The notes under the pieces are model-generated. The model was not told the origin of the DNA, ran no database searches, and saw only the letters and a program-made list of their open reading frames with translations. Below, piece after piece: positions 1-6,851 of a DNA stretch of 6,933 nucleotides. Numbering within the stretch: the first letter of the stretch is position 1; every line of letters starts with the position of its first letter. The position numbers were made by a program, and so were the translations under genes. The stretch spans positions 1 through 6,933 of the forward strand of contig JADFWF010000041.1 in NCBI GenBank assembly GCA_015222965.1, in the 5' to 3' direction. Source of the DNA: Pseudomonadota bacterium (GTDB lineage Bacteria > Pseudomonadota > Gammaproteobacteria > SZUA-229).

Positions 1-536
1 CCCGGCGTATTTGGCGAAGATATGTTTATCGTGATGTAATCTGCATGACAGTAAACCTGGCGCATACAGATGAGATAATCATCGACCGCATTCTCCAGCG
101 GTGTGTCCTTGTTTTTACCGATGTTGATGCCCAGCACGCATGAGCTATGACTCTTTTTAACATTATTGACCAGCGCTTCAACACCTGCATTATTAAAACC
201 CATGCGATTGATAATGGCGTGATCAGCAGGCAGACGAAACAGCCTCGGTTTGTCATTTCCCGGTTGCGCAAGAGGGGTCACTGTTCCAACTTCGATGAAT
301 CCAAAACCACACTGCGCAAGTGCATCGATGTGCTGAGCATTTTTATCCAGGCCGGCGGCAAGGCCTACAGCATTAGGAAAATCGATCCCCATAACAGTCA
401 CCGGTGAATCTATCCGCTTTTTAACAAATAACCGCAACAACCCGGTGCTGCTCGCAAAACTCAATGCTTTTAACGAGAAAACATGGATAGTTTCTGCATC
501 GAATAAAAAAAGAAAACGTCTTATTAAAAAATACAT
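1..536 (-). CDS. pyrD: Dihydroorotate dehydrogenase (quinone), class 2; N-terminal half, cut by window edge
   Basis: Oxidises dihydroorotate to orotate, the fourth step of de novo pyrimidine synthesis; class-2 enzymes are FMN proteins on the inner face of the cytoplasmic membrane and pass electrons to quinone. Translating from the ATG at 534-536 gives 178 complete codons in one open frame to the left edge. The hydrophobic, basic start ([18 protein letters not shown]) and residues up to about 45 match the membrane-associating N-terminal helices of class 2. GLAAGLDKN (58-66) and INRMGFNN (109-116) are the FMN- and orotate-contacting segments, and NISSPNTP (171-178) carries the class-2 catalytic serine just before the cut. 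Family members are about 335-350 residues, so roughly half is present. The 125-nt gap after recJ suggests that pyrD may have its own promoter. No clear Shine-Dalgarno precedes the ATG; the leader is AT-rich. Family assignment is very secure. Confidence 0.96.
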   Translation of the reverse strand, partial: MYFLIRRFLFLFDAETIHVFSLKALSFASSTGLLRLFVKKRIDSPVTVMGIDFPNAVGLAAGLDKNAQHIDALAQCGFGFIEVGTVTPLAQPGNDKPRLFRLPADHAIINRMGFNNAGVEALVNNVKKSHSSCVLGINIGKNKDTPLENAVDDYLICMRQVYCHADYITINISSPNTP

Positions 537-573
537 AAAATTTAAATATAATAATCAGAAAATAAATATTTCA

Positions 574-656
574 CTGTCATTAAGAGCAGAGCGTGGCGAT
601 CCCCCTACGCATTTCAGCCGTCTATATGAGATTGCTTCGTTCCTCGCAATGACGGA
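574..656. repeat. Imperfect inverted repeat, REP/MITE-like, between recJ and pyrD
   Basis: The two ends are inverted copies of each other. GTCATT at 576-581 faces AATGAC at 648-653, and the match continues inward: GAG, CG, GC and ATC recur in the same order after allowing a 2-nt gap. The arms are about 27 nt each, with about 27 nt between. The right arm read on the minus strand, GTCATTGCGAG then GAAGCAATCTC, matches from memory a short motif scattered through intergenic DNA of many bacterial genomes. The element begins about 6 nt after the recJ stop, so it would form a stem-loop at the 3' end of the recJ message or in the pyrD leader. No coding capacity or T-tract is seen. Dispersal across the genome is inferred, since only one copy lies here. 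Confidence 0.6.
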
Positions 657-660
657 GTTA

Positions 661-666
661 ATTATA
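661..666 (-). promoter_or_regulatory. Possible -10 element for pyrD (TATAAT) overlapping the recJ stop codon
   Basis: The minus strand reads TATAAT, an exact sigma70 -10 consensus, overlapping the recJ TAA stop at 662-664. The best -35 candidate 18 nt upstream is TTATCG (685-690), which matches only three of six consensus bases. If used, transcription would start close to 655 and give pyrD a leader of about 120 nt containing the inverted repeat. A chance hexamer in an AT-rich end of gene is a real alternative. Confidence 0.25.
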
Positions 667-2491
667 CCGCTTCGATATGCTGCACGATAAGTTGCAGATT
701 GCGCCTGCCCCTATATTCATTTACATCCAGTCGAAAAACGATATGTATATTATCGTCACCTTCAGGCAGATCAGCATCTGTTTTATTAAATGCGATCGCT
801 GGATAACAGACACCGGTGTCTTCCTTTACCAGATCAAGTTTTAAATGTTTTTCACCGACGATCCGCCAGTTCAGCACTTTGAAAACGTCATCAAAAACAG
901 GTTCCGGAAATAACTGTCCCCAGGGACTGGCAAATTTAAACATTTCTGAGGCTTCTATCGTCATATACTCTTCGACGACCGGACCATCCGTTTCATTGAT
1001 ATTGTTTAGATCTTCCGGACGCAGTACCGCACTCACCTGTTTACTGAATGCCTGTTGGAACTGTGCAAATTTTTCTTGCTTGATACTTAAACCTGCCGCC
1101 ATGGCATGACCACCAAATTTATCGATCAGGCCAGCATGCTGTTTTGAAATAGCGTCCAGTACATCACGCATATGCAATCCGGGAATCGAACGGCCGGAGC
1201 CTTTTAGCTCACCATTACCTGCATCCGCAAATGCGATAACAGGCCGGTGGTATTTTTCTTTGATCCGCGATGCCAGCAGACCGACTACACCCTGATGCCA
1301 TTGCTCATCAAAAAGAGCCAGCGCATCAGGGATGAGTTCAGCATCGTCTAACAATGCCACCTGCTGGTTTAATAGAGCATACGCCTGCTCCAGCATCTCC
1401 CCTTCGATCTGGCGACGCTGTATGTTCATCTGATTCAACGTTGACGCGTATTTAAACGCCTGTTCATAATCATCACACAACAGGCATTCGATGCCGATAG
1501 ACATATCATCCAGACGCCCCGCAGCATTCAACCGAGGGCCGATGATAAAACCAAAATCCTGTGACGAACAGCCCTCGATCGATTTCCCCGCGATGGTCAA
1601 TAATGCATTGATACCCGCACACGCTTTGTTTGCTCTGATACGCTGCAGACCTGATTCGACTAGTATGCGATTATTTTCATCCAGCGGTACCACGTCAGCT
1701 ACAGTCCCCAATGCTACCAGGTCAAGGTAGTTCGCCATGTTGGGCTCGGCACGACCCGATTGTTCATCAAACCAGTTCTTTTCTCTTAGTTTTGCACGTA
1801 CCGCAAGCATCAGGTAAAAAGCGACGCCCACTCCGGCTATCATTTTTGTCGGGAACTTGCATCCGGGCTGGTTTGGGTTGACGATGGCCGCAGCGTCGGG
1901 CAGCACATCTGCAGCGAGATGATGATCGGTCACCACCACCTGTATTCCGAGCTCATTGGCACGATTAACGCCATCGATGCTCGAAATGCCATTATCGACG
2001 GTCACGATCAGATCCGGTTTTGCCGATGGATTTAACTGGGCGGCAACATCGACTATCTGCGGGCTTAAGCCATAACCATAGTCAAAACGGTTTGGCACCA
2101 GGTAGTCTACATCCTCTAAACCAAAAGCTTTCAATGAACGGATCATCACCGCACACGAGGTAGCACCATCTGCATCAAAATCACCAACCACGATGATGCG
2201 TTTATTTTCAATGATCGCCTGAGAAACGATCTCAGCAGCGATATCGATATCCTTTAACAAAGAAAAATCGATCAGATCCTTTAAAGCGAAATCGACCTGT
2301 TTTAACTTTGTCACCCCTCTATTGGCATATACTTTTTTTAATAGAGGGTGCAAGTCGCTATTTTTTAACTCTTCACTGATCTCAGCATCTCTGCGCACGA
2401 TAGATGAAGCAGCAGCTAGACCCACCTCAGTCTTCGCCGACTGATTATTATCAGAGTAGTCAGATGCCGCCTGATCAGTAACTATTGACAT
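662..2491 (-). CDS. recJ: Single-stranded-DNA-specific 5'-3' exonuclease RecJ
   Basis: Degrades single-stranded DNA 5' to 3' in RecF-pathway recombination, mismatch repair and base-excision repair; a cytoplasmic, metal-dependent DHH phosphoesterase. In the 609-residue product the DHH domain shows VVGDFDADGATS (101-112), VTVDNGISS (163-171), TDHHL (188-192) and LGTVADVVPLDENNR (261-275), the metal-binding core. GPRLNAAGRLDDMS (318-331) links to the DHHA1 domain, with WHQGVVGLLASRIKE (398-412), GSGRSIPGLHMRD (431-443) and GGHAMAAG (460-467). The C-terminal OB-fold region has SPWGQLFPEP (522-531). E. coli RecJ is 577 residues; the extra length is mainly about 25 polar, unconserved residues at the N-terminus. 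The ATG at 2489-2491 is chosen because a good ribosome site precedes it. It overlaps the upstream RpfE-family gene by 17 nt, implying co-transcription and perhaps translational coupling. All expected motifs are present, so it should be active. Confidence 0.98.
   Translation of the reverse strand: MSIVTDQAASDYSDNNQSAKTEVGLAAASSIVRRDAEISEELKNSDLHPLLKKVYANRGVTKLKQVDFALKDLIDFSLLKDIDIAAEIVSQAIIENKRIIVVGDFDADGATSCAVMIRSLKAFGLEDVDYLVPNRFDYGYGLSPQIVDVAAQLNPSAKPDLIVTVDNGISSIDGVNRANELGIQVVVTDHHLAADVLPDAAAIVNPNQPGCKFPTKMIAGVGVAFYLMLAVRAKLREKNWFDEQSGRAEPNMANYLDLVALGTVADVVPLDENNRILVESGLQRIRANKACAGINALLTIAGKSIEGCSSQDFGFIIGPRLNAAGRLDDMSIGIECLLCDDYEQAFKYASTLNQMNIQRRQIEGEMLEQAYALLNQQVALLDDAELIPDALALFDEQWHQGVVGLLASRIKEKYHRPVIAFADAGNGELKGSGRSIPGLHMRDVLDAISKQHAGLIDKFGGHAMAAGLSIKQEKFAQFQQAFSKQVSAVLRPEDLNNINETDGPVVEEYMTIEASEMFKFASPWGQLFPEPVFDDVFKVLNWRIVGEKHLKLDLVKEDTGVCYPAIAFNKTDADLPEGDDNIHIVFRLDVNEYRGRRNLQLIVQHIEAV
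2312..2350. repeat. Strong inverted repeat (hairpin) inside the recJ coding region
   Basis: CACCCCTCTATT at 2312-2323 and AATAGAGGGTG at 2340-2350 are inverted copies. They pair over 11 bp with a single bulged base and a 16-nt loop that includes a run of seven T on the plus strand. In recJ mRNA the hairpin falls about 140-180 nt into the coding sequence, over residues 48-60, which align well with other RecJ proteins. Protein constraint could therefore produce part of it by chance; no regulatory role is known to me. Confidence 0.6.
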
Positions 2492-3512
2492 GTTTCTCCA
2501 GTTTATCTTTACACCAGAACTTTAAAATATCATATTTAGAAAACTGATATTTTTTTTCATTACAGGGATATAAAGTCACTTTAATATTATTTTTATTGGC
2601 AAATTTTAGTAATGGGTAAATCCAGTTATCCAGCGTCTCGGTCAGCTGCTGCATCCACGGTCTGACATCGGTATAGTTGACCAGGTGCTCCAGTCCTGCC
2701 AGATGCAGCACTTCGCTAGAACCATGCTTACAGCTTAACAAATATTCTGTATATTCATTAACAGAATCCGGTACTTTCAAGTAAGCACGATTGAAAAATT
2801 CAGCTAACCCTTTCAAGGTGTCATCATCACTGCACAAGCTGACGATGTTATCGTTTTCAATAGCATGTAATTCACCTGAACCATGAAACCACAAGCTATT
2901 AATCGTCATTAGACCTGAATTTTCTCTTGCGGTATTAACTTCATGCGAATGCATCAACATCTGGGCTTCAGTAAGAACCTGTTTCCATCGAACGGCATCT
3001 TTGCCTTCTGGCAGGATAAAATTAATATTTCTACCGGTCGCATCGATCAGCGGCGTGGTATTCATGTTAATTTTATTTTTGCTTGAAACAAACCATTGAT
3101 TTCTATCTAGCGACAGAAATATTAAACCATCCTGATCGAAGTGTTGATTGAGTGCCTCACGTAAAGCTACGGCTTCTAGATCACTTATTTTTAAATCAGC
3201 GCTCGATGTCAGCACTGCCTGATCCATATCAGCCCGCAGGTGAACCGGATCTGCATGCATATAAAACATGGCGGGATCGTATTTTCCGTTTGCCAGCAAT
3301 GTTAATGCTGCTGATGGAAACTCACTTTCAAAATTCAACTCAAATATTGAACAGACAACGTCATTCACATTGCCCTGTGATTTCGAACATCGTGATCTTG
3401 ATAATGTATTAACCCATCGGTCAATTACGTGACTGGATTTTAGAGACTGTGTTTCCGCCAGAGGTCCACAGATGCCAGGGATGACCAGGTGAAGCTCTAA
3501 ATAATCATGCAT
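2475..3512 (-). CDS. RpfE-family (COG4255-type) conserved protein of unknown function
   Basis: A 345-residue protein that I recognise as the RpfE type, a family found next to recJ in Xanthomonas and several other gammaproteobacteria and often labelled cofactor-independent phosphoglycerate mutase-like. Family-typical stretches are ELHLVIPGICGP (6-17), ALTLLANG (69-76), HADPVHLRADMDQAVL (86-101), LNQHFDQDGL (121-130) and LPEGKDAVRWKQVLTEAQML (167-186). SHEVNTARENSGLMTINSLW (189-208) follows, then a variable C-terminal third. I see no signal peptide or membrane helix, and no clear metal-binding motif of true phosphoglycerate mutases, so an enzymatic role is unproven. The start at 3510-3512 is preferred because homology begins at once. 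The frame stays open to an ATG at 3618-3620, but those 36 extra residues lie over rlmB. ATGCATGA joins the rlmB stop to this start (8-nt overlap), and the 3' end overlaps recJ by 17 nt. Family call is from memory of the pattern; function unknown. Confidence 0.87.
   Translation of the reverse strand: MHDYLELHLVIPGICGPLAETQSLKSSHVIDRWVNTLSRSRCSKSQGNVNDVVCSIFELNFESEFPSAALTLLANGKYDPAMFYMHADPVHLRADMDQAVLTSSADLKISDLEAVALREALNQHFDQDGLIFLSLDRNQWFVSSKNKINMNTTPLIDATGRNINFILPEGKDAVRWKQVLTEAQMLMHSHEVNTARENSGLMTINSLWFHGSGELHAIENDNIVSLCSDDDTLKGLAEFFNRAYLKVPDSVNEYTEYLLSCKHGSSEVLHLAGLEHLVNYTDVRPWMQQLTETLDNWIYPLLKFANKNNIKVTLYPCNEKKYQFSKYDILKFWCKDKLEKHVNSY
2495..2500 (-). promoter_or_regulatory. Shine-Dalgarno site that fixes the recJ start
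   Basis: The minus strand reads TGGAGA, with GGAG ending 4 nt before the recJ ATG at 2489-2491. It is the clearest ribosome binding site in the window and lies inside the last codons of the preceding RpfE-family gene. It therefore allows direct initiation as well as coupling to upstream translation. Confidence 0.7.
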
Positions 3513-4245
3513 TTTGCTGCCGGCGTATCTCATAAAGACAAACAGCCGTTGCCACCGAAATATTAAGGCTTTCCACACTGCCCCGCATCGGGATTGATAC
3601 CAGCTCATCGCATGCTTCACGCGTTAAACGCCGCATACCTTTTCCTTCCGAGCCCATCACTAGCGCCAGGCGTTCAGTCGGCGAAGAATCATAGATTGTC
3701 TGCTTACAGTCGCCACTGGTCCCCAGCACCCAGACGTTACTCTGCTTGATTTTTTCCAGGGCGCGCGCCAAGTTTGAAACCATGATGTACGGCACAGTCT
3801 CCGCAGCACCGCTGGCGACATTGCGCATGACGGGCGTTAACGCAGGGCTACGGTTTTTTGAGACGATAACCGCATCGACGCCGGCAGCATCTGCTGTGCG
3901 TAAACATGCGCCAATATTATGAGGATCTTGCACCTCATCCAGTATCAGCAGCAATACGGAATCTTTTTGCAGAATGTCATCCAGTGATATGGCCTTGTTT
4001 TTACTGTAGCGAATTTCAGCGACCACACCCTGGTGGCGTGCTTTCGGGCATTTTTCTTTTAATTTGTCATTACTGATCGACTGTAGAGACACACCCGAGT
4101 TTTTCGCTATATCCAGTATTTTTTTTATGCGGTTATCATTACGACCTTGCTGCACAAAAACTTGCAATACATTTTCCGGCTGGTTTCTTAGCGCCGCTTC
4201 CACGGCGTGGATGCCGTAGATTATTTCCTGTGATTTTTTAACCAT
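3505..4245 (-). CDS. rlmB: 23S rRNA (guanosine-2251-2'-O)-methyltransferase RlmB (SpoU/TrmH family)
   Basis: Methylates the 2'-hydroxyl of G2251 in the peptidyl-transferase P loop of 23S rRNA with S-adenosylmethionine; a cytoplasmic homodimer of the SPOUT (knotted) class. The 246-residue length equals the family norm. The N-terminal substrate-binding domain runs from about 5 to 80 (IIYGIHAVEAAL at 8-19, RHQGVVAE at 70-77). SPOUT motif 1 is LDEVQDPHNIGACLRTADAA (102-121) with N110 and R116. Motif 2 is LVMGSEGKGMRRL (195-207) with E200. Motif 3 is IPMRGSVESLNISVATAV (218-235) with S226 and N228. These are the conserved cofactor-binding and catalytic positions. The ATG at 4243-4245 gives the expected N-terminus; no strong Shine-Dalgarno is visible. 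It follows rnr after 39 nt, the same rnr-rlmB order as in E. coli. Other SpoU members such as TrmH are less likely because the YGIHAVE domain is RlmB-type. Confidence 0.97.
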   Translation of the reverse strand: MVKKSQEIIYGIHAVEAALRNQPENVLQVFVQQGRNDNRIKKILDIAKNSGVSLQSISNDKLKEKCPKARHQGVVAEIRYSKNKAISLDDILQKDSVLLLILDEVQDPHNIGACLRTADAAGVDAVIVSKNRSPALTPVMRNVASGAAETVPYIMVSNLARALEKIKQSNVWVLGTSGDCKQTIYDSSPTERLALVMGSEGKGMRRLTREACDELVSIPMRGSVESLNISVATAVCLYEIRRQQNA

Positions 4246-4284
4246 TTTTTATTGATCTACAGATGAAAGCAGATAAAAAAACTT

Positions 4285-6723
4285 TTAGTGTTCTGAGATC
4301 AATTCAAAATCAATCTTGCGCTCATCCATATCCACGCGGGTAACAGTAATTCGAACTTTATCATTCAAGCCAAATTGTAAACCACGATTTTCACCGACGA
4401 GCTGATGAGCTTTCGGATCAAACACATAATAGTCTTTCGGCAGGCTGGTGATGTGAATCAGACCCTCGACAAAATGCTCATCTAATTCGACAAATAAACC
4501 AAAACCGACAACACCTGTTATGTGTGCATCATAGGTCTGCCCGATCTTGTCCATCATGTATTCACATTTCAATGCAAACTCAGCATCACGCGTTGCTTCA
4601 TTTGCCCGGCGTTCATTATTCGAGCAATGCTCACCCATCTGCGCCATACGATCTGGCGAGTACATGTAATCCGATTTTTTGCGCTTGCGGACGATATGTT
4701 TTAACGCACGATGCACCAGCAGGTCGGGATAGCGGCGTATCGGCGAGGTAAAATGTGCATAATGCGTCAGCGCAAGCCCAAAGTGCCCGGCGTTTTCTGC
4801 AACATAAATCGCCTGTTTCATCGAACGCAGCATCAGGGTCTGGATCATGTGGAAATCATCACGCTGTTTGATCTCTGAACTTAGCTGCGCGTAATCTGAA
4901 GATGTTATCTTTCGTGAAGGCGCGCCAAGTTTTAGGTCAAGGTCAGATAGAAAACCACGCAGGTCTTCAATTTTCTCATCCGCCGGATCTTCATGCACAC
5001 GATACAGGCAGGGATTTTTACTTTTAGCGATATATTTTGCGGCACAGACATTGGCCGAGATCATGCATTCTTCAATAATTTTATGAGCATCATTACGCAC
5101 TGAAGGACGAATACTTTCTATGCGTTTGTCATCAGTAAAGTTTATGACAGTTTCGGTGGTATCAAACTCGATAGTACCACGTCGTCTCCTGGCACCATCG
5201 AGCGCCTGATACATCTCATTCAGATTAATGATGTGCGGCATGATATCGGTCGGAATAATCTGCGCTGCATTATCTTCAAGCGCATCAGCGACCTGCGTAT
5301 AAGTCAGCCGCGCGTGTGAACGCATGACCGCCTCTTTAAAATCGTAACTTTCAACTTCACCCTGTTGATCGATATTCATCTCACAGACCATGCATAGACG
5401 ATCAACATCGGGGTTGATCGAGCATAAGCCGTTTGATAATGCTTCTGGCAGCATCGGTACTACCCGACCGGGGAAATAAACTGAAGTGGCGCGCTCATAT
5501 GCCTCAACATCCAGCGGTGAACTTATGTCGACATAATGTGCAACATCTGCGATTGCAACTAAAAGCTTCCAACCACCGCTCTTCGGTTCACAATACACCG
5601 CATCATCAAAATCACGAGCATCGGCACCGTCGATGGTCAGCAGTGCAGTAGAACGCAGATCCACACGCCCTGATTTGTCGCCGTCTCTTACCTCAGCACC
5701 AAAATTACCAGCCTGCGCCATCACCTCATCTGAAAATTCATAGGGTATGCTGTGGTTATGGATTGATATTTCGATCTCCATGCCCGGCGCCATGTGTTCG
5801 CCGATGACATCGATAACCCTGCCTACCATCTGCCGTCGACTTGTTGGCTGATGGGTAATTTCAACTTTGACTATCTGCCCGGGCGTTGCATCGGCGAACA
5901 TATCGGCAGGAATCATGATGTTTTGCGAGATGCGTTTATTGTCCGGCACCACGTAAGTAATGCCTTCATCATCAAATAAACGACCGATTAAAGTTTTATT
6001 GGCACGTTCGATAACACTGACAATAGAGCCTTCACGACGACCGCGACGATCGACACCGGCGATGGTGGCGACCGCATGATCACCATGTAATACGCCTCGC
6101 ATCTGCTTGCCGCTCAAAAACAGGTCGTCACCGCCCTCATCAGGCACCAGGAAGCCGAAGCCGTCAGCATGCGCAATAACGTGGCCACGAACCAGATTTT
6201 TTTCATCGACAGGTAAAAACCCGCCACGACGGTTTCTCACCAGCTGTCCGTCTCTGGCCATGGCGGCCAGGCGCCGACCGACGCCCTCTTCCTGGTCAGG
6301 CCTGACTTTCAAAGCTTTAAACACGGATGACTGCGTCATCATGCCGGCTTCTTTGATGGTTTTCAGGATGAGCGTGCGACTGGCAACAGGATTTTCGTAT
6401 CGTTGTGCTTCCAGCTTGGCTTCCGGATCTTTGATCTTGCGAGAACGCTTAATCGAATGCTTTTTAGAGGAACGTTTTTCAGGTGCTCCTTTTTTTTCTA
6501 CTTTCGCCTTGCCTGGTGCTCTCCTTGGCGACTTTTTCTTCACAACTTTCTTCTTCGATACTCTACCTGGTGTTTTCTTACCAGGTACACGCTTCTTGGC
6601 TGGTATTTTTTTTGCAGTAGGCTGTTTCGATTTTTTCTTTTTTGGTGCCTGATCATCAGTGATCTCAGGCTTAGCTTTGCTCTTGATTTTTTTACGAATT
6701 AAACTTTTAATTTTTTTTAACAT
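4285..6723 (-). CDS. rnr: Ribonuclease R (RNB/RNase II family 3'-5' exoribonuclease)
   Basis: Processive 3'-5' exoribonuclease that degrades structured RNA, takes part in rRNA quality control and tmRNA-linked mRNA decay, and leaves short oligonucleotides. Numbering the 812 residues from the ATG at 6721-6723: lysine-rich low-complexity tail (about 1-105), winged helix (111-173), cold-shock domains (about 177-330), RNB catalytic domain (about 353-680) and S1 domain (about 728-812). TIDGADARDFDDAVY (363-377) carries the catalytic aspartates, and HFTSPIRRYPDL (657-668) is the second RNB signature. DERKIDFELISEH ends the protein, so the basic C-terminal tail of E. coli RNase R is missing and an equivalent tail sits at the N-terminus. 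The frame continues to an in-frame TTG at 6736-6738 (five more residues). ATG is preferred, but neither has a clear Shine-Dalgarno. It is first of the run leading into rlmB. Length and motifs favour RNase R over the shorter RNase II. Confidence 0.97.
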   Translation of the reverse strand: MLKKIKSLIRKKIKSKAKPEITDDQAPKKKKSKQPTAKKIPAKKRVPGKKTPGRVSKKKVVKKKSPRRAPGKAKVEKKGAPEKRSSKKHSIKRSRKIKDPEAKLEAQRYENPVASRTLILKTIKEAGMMTQSSVFKALKVRPDQEEGVGRRLAAMARDGQLVRNRRGGFLPVDEKNLVRGHVIAHADGFGFLVPDEGGDDLFLSGKQMRGVLHGDHAVATIAGVDRRGRREGSIVSVIERANKTLIGRLFDDEGITYVVPDNKRISQNIMIPADMFADATPGQIVKVEITHQPTSRRQMVGRVIDVIGEHMAPGMEIEISIHNHSIPYEFSDEVMAQAGNFGAEVRDGDKSGRVDLRSTALLTIDGADARDFDDAVYCEPKSGGWKLLVAIADVAHYVDISSPLDVEAYERATSVYFPGRVVPMLPEALSNGLCSINPDVDRLCMVCEMNIDQQGEVESYDFKEAVMRSHARLTYTQVADALEDNAAQIIPTDIMPHIINLNEMYQALDGARRRRGTIEFDTTETVINFTDDKRIESIRPSVRNDAHKIIEECMISANVCAAKYIAKSKNPCLYRVHEDPADEKIEDLRGFLSDLDLKLGAPSRKITSSDYAQLSSEIKQRDDFHMIQTLMLRSMKQAIYVAENAGHFGLALTHYAHFTSPIRRYPDLLVHRALKHIVRKRKKSDYMYSPDRMAQMGEHCSNNERRANEATRDAEFALKCEYMMDKIGQTYDAHITGVVGFGLFVELDEHFVEGLIHITSLPKDYYVFDPKAHQLVGENRGLQFGLNDKVRITVTRVDMDERKIDFELISEH

Positions 6724-6776
6724 AATAAATAATGACAAATAAGTAGATAATACACACCAGCGTTATGAGTAGCGGC

Positions 6777-6806
6777 ATAAAAGATTTAACCACGACAAAT
6801 TGACAA
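6777..6806 (-). promoter_or_regulatory. Candidate rnr-operon promoter
   Basis: On the minus strand TTGTCA (6801-6806, five of six bases matching the -35 consensus) is followed after 18 nt by TTTTAT (6777-6782, four of six for -10). This would start transcription roughly 45 nt upstream of the rnr ATG. A second -10-like TATTAT lies nearer the gene but lacks a good -35. The -35 bases overlap those of the divergent tRNA promoter. Confidence 0.35.
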
Positions 6807-6828
6807 AGGCGCAACCGCCTTGTAAAGT
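6800..6828 (+). promoter_or_regulatory. Sigma70-type promoter of the tRNA-Leu gene
   Basis: TTGACA at 6800-6805 is a perfect -35, followed by a 17-nt spacer and TAAAGT at 6823-6828 (four of six -10 bases). The next bases, TCGCTGC, form a GC-rich discriminator. This is typical of stable-RNA promoters under stringent control in E. coli. Transcription would start around 6835, leaving a short 5' leader of about 17 nt to be removed by RNase P. Confidence 0.65.
6806..6821. repeat. Palindrome filling the tRNA promoter spacer
   Basis: AAGGCG (6806-6811) and CGCCTT (6816-6821) are perfect 6-bp inverted copies around a CAAC loop. They occupy almost exactly the spacer between the -35 and -10 of the tRNA-Leu promoter. 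The position would suit a protein operator or may be accidental. On the minus strand the stem is followed only by TTTGT, too weak for a convincing terminator. Confidence 0.45.
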
Positions 6829-6851
6829 TCGCTGCTTGAAAATTTCACACT

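Noticed and set aside
26..271. Minus-strand 81-residue open frame at the left edge
   Set aside because: It overlaps pyrD in another frame on the same strand; the pyrD frame is supported over its full length by conserved motifs.
445..690. Plus-strand 81-residue open frame across the recJ-pyrD gap
   Set aside because: It runs antisense to the pyrD start, through the inverted repeat and into the recJ end. Its LRAERGDPP and EIASFLAMTE phrases are translations of the repeat, a common source of spurious hypothetical proteins.
3513..3620. N-terminal extension of the RpfE-family frame to an upstream ATG
   Set aside because: These 36 codons lie wholly over the conserved SpoU motif 3 region of rlmB and show no family similarity; homology begins at the ATG at 3512.
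4246..4284. Possible terminator between rnr and rlmB
   Set aside because: There is a T-run on the coding strand just after the rnr stop, but no GC-rich stem precedes it; the 39-nt gap fits readthrough into rlmB.
6107..6652. Plus-strand 181-residue open frame rich in Phe/Leu, looking like a membrane protein
   Set aside because: It is the antisense shadow of the lysine-rich rnr tail (AAA/AAG codons read as TTT/CTT) and has no independent start signals or family features.
6806..6821. Palindrome upstream of rnr as a rho-independent terminator
   Set aside because: The stem is only 6 bp and is followed by TTTGTC rather than a U-tract; its place inside a strong promoter spacer makes another role or chance more likely.
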